From positions 9,123,430-9,187,429 of the forward strand of contig NC_021684.1 of assembly GCF_000247815.1 (NCBI RefSeq): DNA of 64,000 bases, written 5' to 3'. The translations under genes were made by a program, and so were the position numbers. Below, in pieces: positions 1 through 11,900 of the stretch (the first letter of the stretch is position 1; the number at the start of each line of letters is the position of its first letter). The notes under the pieces were generated by a model that saw only the letters and a list, made by a program, of their open reading frames with translations, was not told the origin of the DNA and searched no databases. This stretch comes from Ficedula albicollis. Its lineage: Eukaryota > Chordata > Aves > Passeriformes > Muscicapidae.

Positions 1-289
1 GAGCCCAGTGTGTGCTGCAGGGCAGTGCACAGATCCCCGAGGGACGTAGGGAGCTCCCTCAGGGTTGGGTACCGCATTAATGAGTGAAAATAAAAACAAG
101 AGCATCATTGACAAATTGCCTGTCTAGGAAGCAAAAACTGAGACAAACAGAAGTGGTTTCAGTGTTCGCAGTGTGCTCTAGTGCAGCAGAACCTGTTAGG
201 ACTCAGGGCACGTCTCAGGGGTTTTGGAGGGGACCAACAAGTTTGTGGCTCGAGTGTGGAACAGCAAATTGAGCAGGGTTTTACTCCGT

Positions 290-655
290 GGAGAGAGCTG
301 GGCTGGGAGGCAGCTGTTTCACACCTTTCAGTGAGCAGGGGCTGAATGTGGAGGGAGCAGGGGCTGTAGGGCGGCTGTTTGACACTATGGAGGGAGCAGG
401 GCATGGCTCTGAAGGGAGCAAGGGCTGGATGTGGGGCGGCTGTTTGACGCCATGGAGGGAGCAGGGCATGGCTGTGGAGGGAGCAGAGCATGCGGAGGGA
501 GCAGGATGTGGGGCGGCTGTTTGACGCCGCGGAGGGAGCAGGGCATGGCTGTGGAGGGAGCAGGGCCTGCGGAGGGAGCAGGATGTGGGGCGGCTGTTTG
601 ACGCCGCGGAGGGAGCAGGGCATGGCCGCGGAGGGAGCAGGGCATGGCTGCGGAG
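290..655. repeat. GC-rich minisatellite, 77-bp period
   Basis: Repeats of a GGAGGGAGCAGG core alternate with GGGCGGCTGTTTGAC blocks. The latter recur at about 371, 436, 513 and 590 (spacings 65, 77, 77), and each period holds several copies of the GGAGGGAGCAGGGC subunit. Strong purine bias on the + strand. The many overlapping open frames here (Ala/Pro/Ser-rich on the - strand, Gly-rich on the + strand) are by-products of the repeat. Confidence 0.9.
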
Positions 656-715
656 GGAAAACAAGGGCATCTGATTGACATTCACATATATTACACCCCA
701 TACAGTCTTCCCTCA

Positions 716-1100
<385 letters not shown>

Positions 1101-2834
1101 ACAGCCTCCGCTCCATCGGCAAACCGGGGCTTGCTTTACTGCCTTTTCTTGTTAATTCCTCTGAAGAAATACTATAGACCTGAATCTAAACCATTGCTGC
1201 TGTTCTGTGCAGTCAGTACTGTACTCCTGTTCTCTGTGTTACTTTACCTCCGGCTTTCTCCTTATTATTCCAATTGCAGTAAACTGATGGCTAAAGGTCA
1301 TACTGCAGAGTTTGGGTATTGTTTCCTTTCTTACTATTTTAATTTTATAATTTTCTTAAAATGCTTGGTACCTTTTCCCAGTCACTGTATATTTGAGATC
1401 TTTTGCTAGATGCCTATTACTAATTAATTAATTTGGCAGAAATAAAGCTCCTACAGATTTTAGGAGATTTGTCAGTCTAGCTGTTGACAGAAAAACTTCA
1501 GAATTATATAATCTTACAGCAAACCTACCTGGTATGTGACCCAAAGGTAAAGCTGTCTGTTGGAATTTAATGTCAGGTATCCCAATGCTTTCTTATTAAA
1601 ATCACTCATTTATTCTTAAAGAAAGAATTTTGCAGTATGAAAGTATGTATTGCAGGGTACAGCTAATATTGCTAATGTATTTTAAAATCTTTTTGCAAAC
1701 TGCATGTATTGCATTATAAATAAAGACCCCAAACCCTGCAGTTTAATCTGTTCTGCCCTGGCATGTAAATTTAATACTTTACCAGGTCAGCTTGAAAAAA
1801 CAAGATGCTCTAGCCAGGAGAACACATTTCCAAAGCATTTGCTAAATAAAGGTTAAAACCAGTTTGTCTTGGTTGGATCATTTCTCCTGTATTTTTAGAT
1901 TCTATTGAGGTAGCTTCCTTAAAGACCTGTCTCATTTCCCTGGAGTGTTACCAGTGTCCTAAAACGCTCATTGCCCTTTTTTTTTTTTCAAAGCCAGATG
2001 AACTGTTTTGCTGATATTAATAACTGAGAAAGAAGAGCAGCTGTTTGTCTTTGTATGTTAGTGGATGCTGGAGGTATGGTGGTCCGTGATTGGTGACCAC
2101 GCACTCATTTGTATCTCACTTGTGGTAGTGCTTTGGGAACAATGTACAGCTATCTATTCTGTGTATCTGTTTTTACTTCCTAATTCATAGAACCATCCAG
2201 GGGGAAAAAAATCAACCAAGACACACACATAATTTGGCTGTTGGCAAAGGCCTTGAAAATGGTATTGGTAACATTTTTTTAAACATTGTGTAGAAAGTTT
2301 GAACTTGATGTATGAATCGAATATTGCATTTCCTATTGCTTGGCAAGTTCCAGATCTTAAGTAAGTGTCAGTGACATAAATTGACCTTACCTTTTAAGTC
2401 CCTGGATATGCTTATCAGAATCTTGTCAAAAAGGCAGCTCATTATTTTGTTTATACCTCTGCATTCCCATTACCTGGTGCAGGTAAGATGCATTCCTCTT
2501 CACTCATTTTTTTGATCAAAACATTCACTTTTTTAACTTCAGTAAAGACAAGTTTCAGATATTGCTGCATGTGGAAGAGTTGGAACTGGAGCTGCTCCAC
2601 AGGCAGGACTGAGTACACAGCATGACCTCTCCAAGTTTGTAATGATGTAGTTTCCTGTGTCCAGAGGAGGTCTGAGAAGGCAGACCCAGGCCATGGTGCT
2701 TGAAGGTGTTCATGTCTCCTCTTTGCCTGTCTCAAGGTTTCTGAAGACAGTTTACTTGGTTACTATAACATAAGCACTGAACTTAATTTTAAGTAGTAAT
2801 GGATCATGATGACTTAGCATTTGTTTCTTTTCAG
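1101..2834. other. Non-coding sequence upstream of SLMAP window exon 1
   Basis: AT-rich, intron-like, with a poly-T tract at 1977-1989 before SLMAP exon 1. No FHA-domain coding exon (expected motifs around the phospho-peptide-binding Arg and SNGTF) was recognised in it. Small open frames such as 1095-1409 look incidental. Confidence 0.7.
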
Positions 2835-2907
2835 TTACCCATGGATGTATAGTCTCCACAATCAAACTGTTTCTTCCAGATGGAATGGAAGCTCGATTGC
2901 GATCAGA
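2835..2907 (+). CDS. SLMAP: SLMAP window exon 1 (end of FHA-domain region)
   Basis: This 73-nt exon starts after TCAG and ends before GTAAGA. It begins with the last two bases of a split Val codon and reads THGCIVSTIKLFLPDGMEAR, then LRS and a split Asp. The segment is the extended piece directly after the SLMAP FHA fold. The first base of the Val codon must come from an upstream exon outside the recognisable part of the window. Confidence 0.95.
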
Positions 2908-5900
2908 GTAAGAATATGTGTTCACGTGTACCAAAATTTAACTACTGTAGGATGAGGATTGGATGGATATTATGTTTAAAATCGTCATGGGAGCAATGGA
3001 TTTTCCTGCGATCCTGCAAAGAAGTAACTGAGTGCATGGTTCTTTTGCAGGCATTATGAGGAAAAACCTCATTTGCTTGTTGTTTTTAGTAATTGAGACA
3101 ATTATGAAGAATAAAGAAGTTGTCTATAAGAGGAAAAAAAAATGAGGTAGTTGGGCTTTTCTTACAATTTTACTGTTTACTTTTTTACAGTTCTGGCAGG
3201 TTGCTCTGCTGAAATGGATATTAGAAACAGAAGAATATAGAGAAAAAGAAAGCAAATAAGCAGATTCTCCTGCCCTCTTTGTTTATTTGTGATTATTTTG
3301 GCTCTTTTAAATGCACATAGATTTGACTAAAGTGAAACTAATGGAAACTCAGATGAATATTGGCAGTGTTTTCTGTGTATATGCCCATTTTTGAGAAATC
3401 TTCCAAAAGTAGTAGAAACCAAAAACTTTAATACTTCGTTTGCACTAAGTGCTAACCAAAAATGGCATAATTTTAGTCACCTTTCACTATCAACGATTTT
3501 GTGACGTTTATTGCTTATTTAAATATCCTTTTATCATTAGTATCCAGAAATTCTTGTGTGAAGTTTTAGGGTGTCTTTGCTTGCTTGTGGGAAGATAAGT
3601 AAATTACTAGAGAAGATTTTCCATATAATTGCATGTCCAAATAAGAAGTAGTAAAAATTTATGGTGTTATATTTTTAGTTTTGATGAAAATGTCCAAGTA
3701 CAATATTTATTTTGTGTCCATTTTTATTTTTCAGTGTTATCCATGCTCCATTACCAAGTCCTGTTGACAAGGTAATTCACTAGTTTGCGGGTTTATGCCT
3801 TATTCAGACACATGCTATTTTCAGAATTGTTATAAAGATTAAAAAATAGTGAAGTCTGTTCGGTAACATTCAGTAACTGTCCACTGACAGGTTTTACCTA
3901 GTTTAATATTTTGGGTGACATTTAAGGTAGAGGACTAATGCAGTATTATGGTGTATGTTTGAAGGTAAGTTGACTTTTTACATTGTGGCACCTGAAACAT
4001 GGCTTTGGAACAAAACCATTGATGTTAAGATGGCTAATTTCCAGGTACAGGTTGACAAACTAACAAGTCTCCCATAATTTAATACTTGATGTTCTGTGGA
4101 ACCCAAGAAAAGCTCGTGATTTGGTGTTAGGATGAGGTTTATTTTCTTTGTATCACATGTTCTATGGAGGAGAATCTGCTCTGCACAGTCTGGAAAGCAC
4201 TGTCGTGTTCCCAAGGAAGGTTGAGACCAAACCTTTCTGCCTCTCTTGTATAGCCAGAGTTGCTCACTGTTGAGACAAGGAGTCAGTATTGCTAAGTGTC
4301 ATTCTTAAACTCACTTTTGGTAACGTGGGGGACTTGTAGAAAAGCTGTTAATAAATATTCCCTTGAGAAAAGTGATCAGGAATTGATTATTTCTCTAGTC
4401 TCTAAAAAGAATTAACTTAAGTTAAACTTAAGGATTAACTTAAGTAGGTTCCAATCAGGGTTTTATGCATGAAGAACAAAATTTCAAGAAACTCTGGAAA
4501 CTTACTTGTGAAACCAGCAGCCCAAGGAGTTTATAGACTGTGTTTAAGTTGAAATTTCAAAACAATATGTATGGCTTGGATCCAGGACAAGGGTAGAAAT
4601 CCTGAGGAGGGACTGCAGATGTAACTGTGGGAAAACAGTTAAAAATTATTTTAGTGTAGGAAACCTACAAGAATTAGTAAATAAAATGATTGGCTGAAAT
4701 AAACCCACAGAACAACCCCACACTTCTCTCCAAGTAAAGAAGAGTTTGTTATTATTCAAAGATAATACAGGTATTGCTTAATTCTGAAATAGATTTTTAT
4801 AAAGGGAGATGATGATGATAACTTGTAGGTCAGCAGGAAGTGTGCAATCATAATGTGTGATGATATCGAGATGGAAGCCCACAATTTGTGTTTGTGCTTA
4901 AGCTGAGTGGCTTTGCCTTTGTACCCCTTGTTTCTTTTTTGTCAGTTTAATCTCAACTGTACCAAAAGCTTTAAACTCATTGTTGTGTTGGTGGTTCAAG
5001 AACTTGTGCAGAAACACAGTGGGGCCTAAGCCCCGAGTAGAGAAATTCTGTGATTAAAAAAGCATAAATAGTAACAGAACAAGAAATGAGGCAAAACGCT
5101 ATTATTAGATAATCTGAAGTCTAACTTTGTGATTAGATTTAAGTGAATTTTGCGTTATTTATTATAGAGAAAAATTCAAAACCATTGTTAGATAATCTGA
5201 AGTCTAGCTTTGTGATTAGATTTAAGTGAATTTTGCATTATTTATTATAGAGAAAAATTCAAAACCATTCTGATTCTTACTTATCATCTTTTTCAGGTTG
5301 CTGCTAACACTCCCAGTATGTATTCTCAGGAATTGTTTCAGCTTTCACAGTATCTACAAGTAAGTTTTATTTTACGGGCATTTAGTTTGGTTGAATATTT
5401 TTGTTCAAAACACAAATCTTATCCTGTGGCTTGTATGTGTTGGAAACTACAAAGGAAGGGACAGTGCTGGCAACTCTTCTTTCTCACTGGTATCACCAGC
5501 CTTTCTGTGCCTGTTTATGTGTCAATTTGATAGGTGTGCTTTTCCTAAGATGTCATGTTACAAAATTAGACTGCTAAATGGCAGCACGTTAAACTCTGCT
5601 GATAGATAAAAGTAAACTCTTTAGAAAGGATGATAAAATCAGCTTTCTGGGAAAAACATAAAAGCTTTTTTGCTGATAAATTCTATCCAAGCTTAACTGT
5701 ATATAAGTTCTATTGATTTATTTTGCCTGGTTTTGTTTGATAATGGTAATTTTTATTTGTTCACATCAAGGCTTTTGAGATAGATACTATCTTTATATGT
5801 ATTTGCTGACATAGCAGGAAGGAGCTCATGCAGATGCTCTTTCTTTGGAAGCCAAGTACATACTCGCTCACCAATCTGTTCACTCTCCATGTCCTGGAGT

Positions 5901-8900
5901 TAACAAAAACGCTCTATCTTCCTGTCACAAACCAAAAGTCAAACAAAAATAGTAGATCTTGCTTGGCATTTCTCTTTTGTGACCTCATTTGAGGACGAAC
6001 AGCTCATTGCATGGAAGCTGCCAAACTGTCTTTTGGTGTCTGCAGTTTTGTTACTCAAATTATTGACAAGACAAAGTGTCTTTAAATCAGGAAAAATGAG
6101 AATGTGTTCTCAGCATATGCCACATAGCTTGAAAAATGAAGGGTTTAGGAACCTGAGGTTGTAGGAGATAGCATTTTCTGATCAAACTATCCAAATCAAT
6201 TTGTGGATGGATAAAATGGAATGGGCTTATTATGGTTTTGAACAAGTCAACAGTGTTTTCTACTCATATTTCCTTTTTTTATTGTATTTTGGGATCTCTT
6301 CTGTTGCCTCTTATTTCCTGAGTTGTTCTAGCTGAACTGACTGGTGCCCTGCTCTCTTCACAGGAAGCCTTACATCGGGAACAAATGTTGGAACAGAAGC
6401 TGGCAACCCTTCAGCGACTACTTGCTGTCACACAAGAGGCTTCAGATACTAGTTGGCAGGTATCTGCAGGCATCCTTTCCTTATGGACTGAACTATGCAC
6501 TGCCTGATAAATTTTAGCTGTTAATGAGGAGGAAAAGCAGCAGAAATAATAAAAACTTTATGGAGGTTCTCTAAAATGTTTAATAAATTTAGTGGTTGTG
6601 TACCTTTGAAATAGCTATTAGCAGTAAGTACTCCAACAAAATTCAGATCTTTAAAGCAGAACTCTACTGGCACTACATTAAGCATGTGATAATTCTAAGG
6701 TGTATCTTCTTTTCTTCTAGGCTTTAATAGATGAAGACAGGCTGCTATCAAGACTAGAGGTTATGGGAAATCAATTACAGGCTTGTTCAAAGGTAAGTAG
6801 TTCACTTAAATATTAGGAATTCTGAAAGGCAGCTCTTTTCAAGTGTTTTGAAAGTATCTAGTTGTAGGAAAGAATTTGGAACATAAACTTTCCAAAATGA
6901 GCCTATGCAACTTTGATAATGTGAGTAGCACCAAAATAGTACATCTGCTCTGTATTTCAAGGCATCTCAATGAGTGGCTGCTGTTTTCATTGCACACGTC
7001 CTGTCTGATATTCAGAGTTTCAACTATGTGCTGCCCTGATTGTTTAGGCCACCTATACCTGCCTTGGATTTTAATTTTTATTTTATTTCTATTTCCTCTC
7101 AGCTGTCTACGTTGTAATAACTTTTCTGCAGGTCCTGTTTAAGTTCTTTCTTCTGAGACCTGTTTGTCCAGTTCTATGTCTCGTAGGTTTGACATTGTCT
7201 TAGCAGTGCCCAAAAAAAGCACCATAATTTTCCTGGGACCAAAACTCACCACTGAATGTGTGCTGCTATACATACACTTCAAAAAATAGCTTATTTATAC
7301 CCAGTCATGTCAAGAATCTTTGATCACTGATTTGTGCATAACATTTTCCCATCAGAAATTGCTAAGCATTTTTTTAGTATTACAACTTTTATCACAATCT
7401 AATTTAGTTAATGAGCAAAACAGTAATTATTCTATTCTTTAATTATTTTGCATGTGCAGAATCAAACAGAAGACAGTATACGAAAAGAGCTTATAGCATT
7501 ACAGGAAGACAAACACAACTATGAGACAACAGCCAAAGAGTCCCTGAGGCGGGTCCTTCAGGAGAAAATTGAAGTGGTCAGAAAATTGTCTGAAGTGGAG
7601 GTACTGAAGTTTCATGCCTGGTCTTCTGGAAGTGCTGAAATAGTTGTAACTACTTCTATTTAGATCCCTGCTTTGTTGCTGTAATATGTCAATATCTGTT
7701 GTACTCTGACACTTGCAGGATATTAAGTAGTAGTGTTTATTTCTCCTACTGGACAGGACTAAGATTGTTAAACCATTAATGAGAACCTATTCTTTCAGTT
7801 CTTCTCTTTTCTCCCTGCTTTCCAAATTCATGATGCTGTCTTACAGAAGTTACTGTATGTGGGACATAAACAGGGAACATTACATACATGCACTAAAAAA
7901 ATGCTGTAAGACCTTGTTTAAACTGCAGCATTTATTAAAACATACACTTAATCACTTGTACAAAGTATGCTTTAAAAGGGGCTTTTACAATGAGCTTTTA
8001 CAGGTAAAGTGTTAGGCACTCCTTTGAAGCAAGATTTCTGCCCCCATAATATCTTGCATTATTCTGTTTTCCTTTATTTTGTTTTCCTTTATCATTATTT
8101 GCTATATTCCCTTGGTCAAGAAGTCTCATAAGACTAGTTGGCATCCCATGCATCTACACTGTTTGGTACTTTATTGTCTGTCTTTTGTTATTACTTATTG
8201 CATAATAAATCTGTCTTACAGCGGAGTTTAAGTAATACAGAAGATGAATGTACACATCTGAAAGAAATGAATGAGCGGACTCAGGAAGAATTAAGGGAAT
8301 TAGCTAATAAGTACAATGGAGCTGTAAATGAAATTAAAGATCTTTCTGACAAGCTAAAGGTAATGACAATTTCACCTGACTTAAAATAGAACTGTGGTAA
8401 ATGAAATAATAAATACAGTTCAATTTCTAATGCAGTAAACGAAAAAGTTAAGAAACTGGTTAAACAACAGTTAACAATGGAAAGATGCATATCATCTACA
8501 TATTCTCTAGGTGAAGTTTTAATGTAATTGAAATTATCATCAGTTGGGTAACTTCCTAAAAAGGTTCCCTCTTCATTCACTTTGAAAGTTACCACATTTT
8601 TGGAAATATACTATAAATGATGTGTAGTATAAAACTTCATATCCAGCTATGGATTAATCCTGGATATATCCAGGACTAATAACTTTTAACCTAATTATCA
8701 GAAAGGTAAGTGGAATAAAAACTAGAATTAGAAATAAATTTGCATGTCATGTTGCCTCTTTGTGCAGTTAAAACAAACATAACTAGTCCATCACATTGTA
8801 ATAATATGGCTCATCTTCCATCTTGCTATCAAGTTTGATATTAAACGAAATATCTAAGTGTATGAATATTTGAGGTTCTTTATGCTGGAGAGCAGAATAA

Positions 8901-11900
8901 TCACTTTATGATAAAGCCTGTTCTCCAAGACTCTCCAATCTAGATAGATAGACAAGAGTTGTGGAGGATGCAGGTGGTTGGTGTTATCTCTGGAGACCTG
9001 AGACAGTTTTTGCATTTATCCTGGATAAATAGTGGAATTGGAAAGTAGGTTCCTAGTTCAGTACCTCAAAGAAATTTTTCTTTCTAAATTATAACGTTAT
9101 ATTGGTGGTCTTGAGGCAGTTGTTTTCCCACTAATGGGTTGATCACTAATGATTGTTAGTATACCTGGAAAGATCAAAACTGAAACTTATTACCTTGTTT
9201 TGAGGGAGGAGACTTTTTAAAACCTAAGTTCTTGATATCCATCAAGGAAAAAGATGTGACTTTGAATCAAGGTAGTCTGTGCAGTGTGCATTCAGCTCAG
9301 AAGGGTTCTTGGGTTTTGATTGAATTGAGATGCTGGAGGCTTCGGCCATTTCTTAGTTCTATGGCCATTTACTGTTGCTGTAAAATTTATGTTGCTCAGT
9401 CAAAAAGTTAAGATATTCGGAGATTTTTGCAGTCTACTTGAGGTGAAATTTGTATCAAGATAATAGATTTTTTTTCATTTTCTTTATCTGAGTAGCAAAG
9501 AAAGTTATTTATGTATATTTAGTTACATAAAAATCAAGAAGATCTATTCTTCCACATATTAATTTTGATTTTTTTGGGAGTTATAAAAAATCTTTTTGAG
9601 CAGGTAGCCGAAGGAAGACAAGAAGAAATCCAGCAAAAAGGACTGGCTGAGAAAAAGGAATTGCAGCATAAAATAGATGAAATGGAAGAAAGAGAGCAAG
9701 AGCTTCAGGCAAAAATAGAAGCTTTGCAGGCTGATAATGACTTCACCAATGAGCGGCTGACTGCTTTACAAGGTTAGTCAATAGCGGGGGAAAAACTTTG
9801 GTTATTTGTTTTTCTTTTAATCTGTGAAATACCTTTTTCTTGGACTTCTGTTTACAGTACGGTTAGAACACCTTCAAGAGAAAACTCTTAAAGAACACAA
9901 CAGCTTAGGTAGGTATGATCAATTTCTTGTTTCAAGCTGGTTTTCCCGTTTGCTGCTGCGTTACTTTTGTTATGGTAATCTTGTGGTCTCGGTGTGTGGC
10001 AGATTTCTGGTTCCAGTTAGCCCAGCAGGGAGCTCTCCTGGAATGGTGGGTCCGTGTCGGGGCAGGGCCGGCAGAGGGCGCTGCTGCTGCGGGTGTTCAC
10101 TCTGGCCCGGGGCTCGGAGGGACCTTCGAGCCGCTGGATTTAAAATACTTTTTTATATATAAATGCGCATGTCTATGTATGTAATAGGCAGTAATTCTTC
10201 GGAGTTAATAACCTCTTAAACGTTTGAACAAACAGCAACGTGATTTGTAGTAGGAAACACATCAAACTTTGTCTGGTTTGGTAGTTGTAAGGAGGTGGTA
10301 TGAACAGCCAGGTACATTTCAAAATGCTGTGTTTATAAAGAAACAAAACCCAAACCATTTTTCTTGGTTCCAAAAATAATGCACTTTCTTAATCCTAGGC
10401 ATACAAGTTGACGACTTCATACCTAAAATTAATGGGAGCACAGAGAAAGGTAGTGTATCTGAAGGCTACCTTTTGTTTTATGATTGATATTTGAAAATGA
10501 ACAAATTCAAAATGTTCTCTGAAGTTTCACGTGGAATTTTTTCTCCTTACAAATGAATTTGTCCAGTCCTGACCAGCATTGTTTCTTTGCTTGTACTTCC
10601 AGTCACAGTGTTTTTAGAAAGTTCTGTAAAATACAACGAAACTATTTGGAGGCTGTCTTTTTTTGTTGGGTTGTTTTTTTGTTTGTGTTTTTTTTTTTTT
10701 TATGGGCTATCACTTGCCCTTTTGTTTTATGATTGATATTTGAAAATGAACAAATTCAAAATGTTCTCTGAAGTTTCACGTGGAATTTTTTCTCCTTACA
10801 AATGAATTTGTCCAGTCCTGACCAGCATTGTTTCTTTGCTTGTACTTCCAGTCACAGTGTTTTTAGAAAGTTCTGTAAAATACAACGAAACTATTTGGAG
10901 GCTGTCTTTTTTTGTTGGGTTGTTTTTTTGTTTGTGTTTTTTTTTTTTTTGATGGGCTATCACTTGCATCAGTAAGAGTCTACTGGTTGAATGATGTCAG
11001 GGTTCTGGCACAAGAAAGTAGAAAGAACTCATTGATTGTTTTTCCTTTTGATTTTCCCTTGCGACACCTAGACACAGTGTTTTTCTAGTAAAGTTGGGTA
11101 TGCTAAGTAAAGTCAGCAAAACCTGTGCTTTTTTAAATAGCTTTAATATGAAAAATGTGAGTATATAACATTTAGGAACAGTGGAAATGAACATTTTAAA
11201 ACTCAGGAGTATCTTGATGTGAAGCAGGAATTAATACGTATTGAACTAAGTGATAGGGTTTTTTAAAGGCGAGTTAGAGCCAAATATTTTAGCACATGTG
11301 TCTTAGCTAAGTTTTTTGAGTGAAATTGTCCAATATCGCATAAAGCAAAAGATATTCTGGTTATAATTCCAGATTGTTTAATTGACTGAGATATATTTGT
11401 CCTCTCATGTTAATTTATATTTTTCCCTTGATGAAGCTTGCTTCTGCAATCTGAGGAATGGTGGTAGCCTTGTTTTGAAGGTTCAGGGACATATGTAAAG
11501 AGCTCGTGGTTTTAACCAATATTCACAGTGTTTAAGGATTCTTGTATTTATATTTTTGAAACAGAATTTTAAAGCTTCATATGCATATTTGTAATTTATG
11601 ACGTTCTTAACCAGGGAGACCAATATCAAAATCAAAAGTTAGTCATGGCATAACCTCATGATTGGTCCTTAATGGGAGCAGGAGGAGAGATCTGCTAAAC
11701 ACCTACAGGAACTGCACCAAAACCTCCCCTAAAGCTAAGAGTACTGGCTGCCCCTAAGTGTCTTAGCATCTAAGGCACTTAGCTGTGGTGCATACTGAGG
11801 GTAGCAAACAGGACATTCAATATTTGTTCCCACTTCTCTTCACTGCTATGAGATTTTATTTTTGTGTAGATTGACCCATCTGGCTGATGCATTATTTTAG

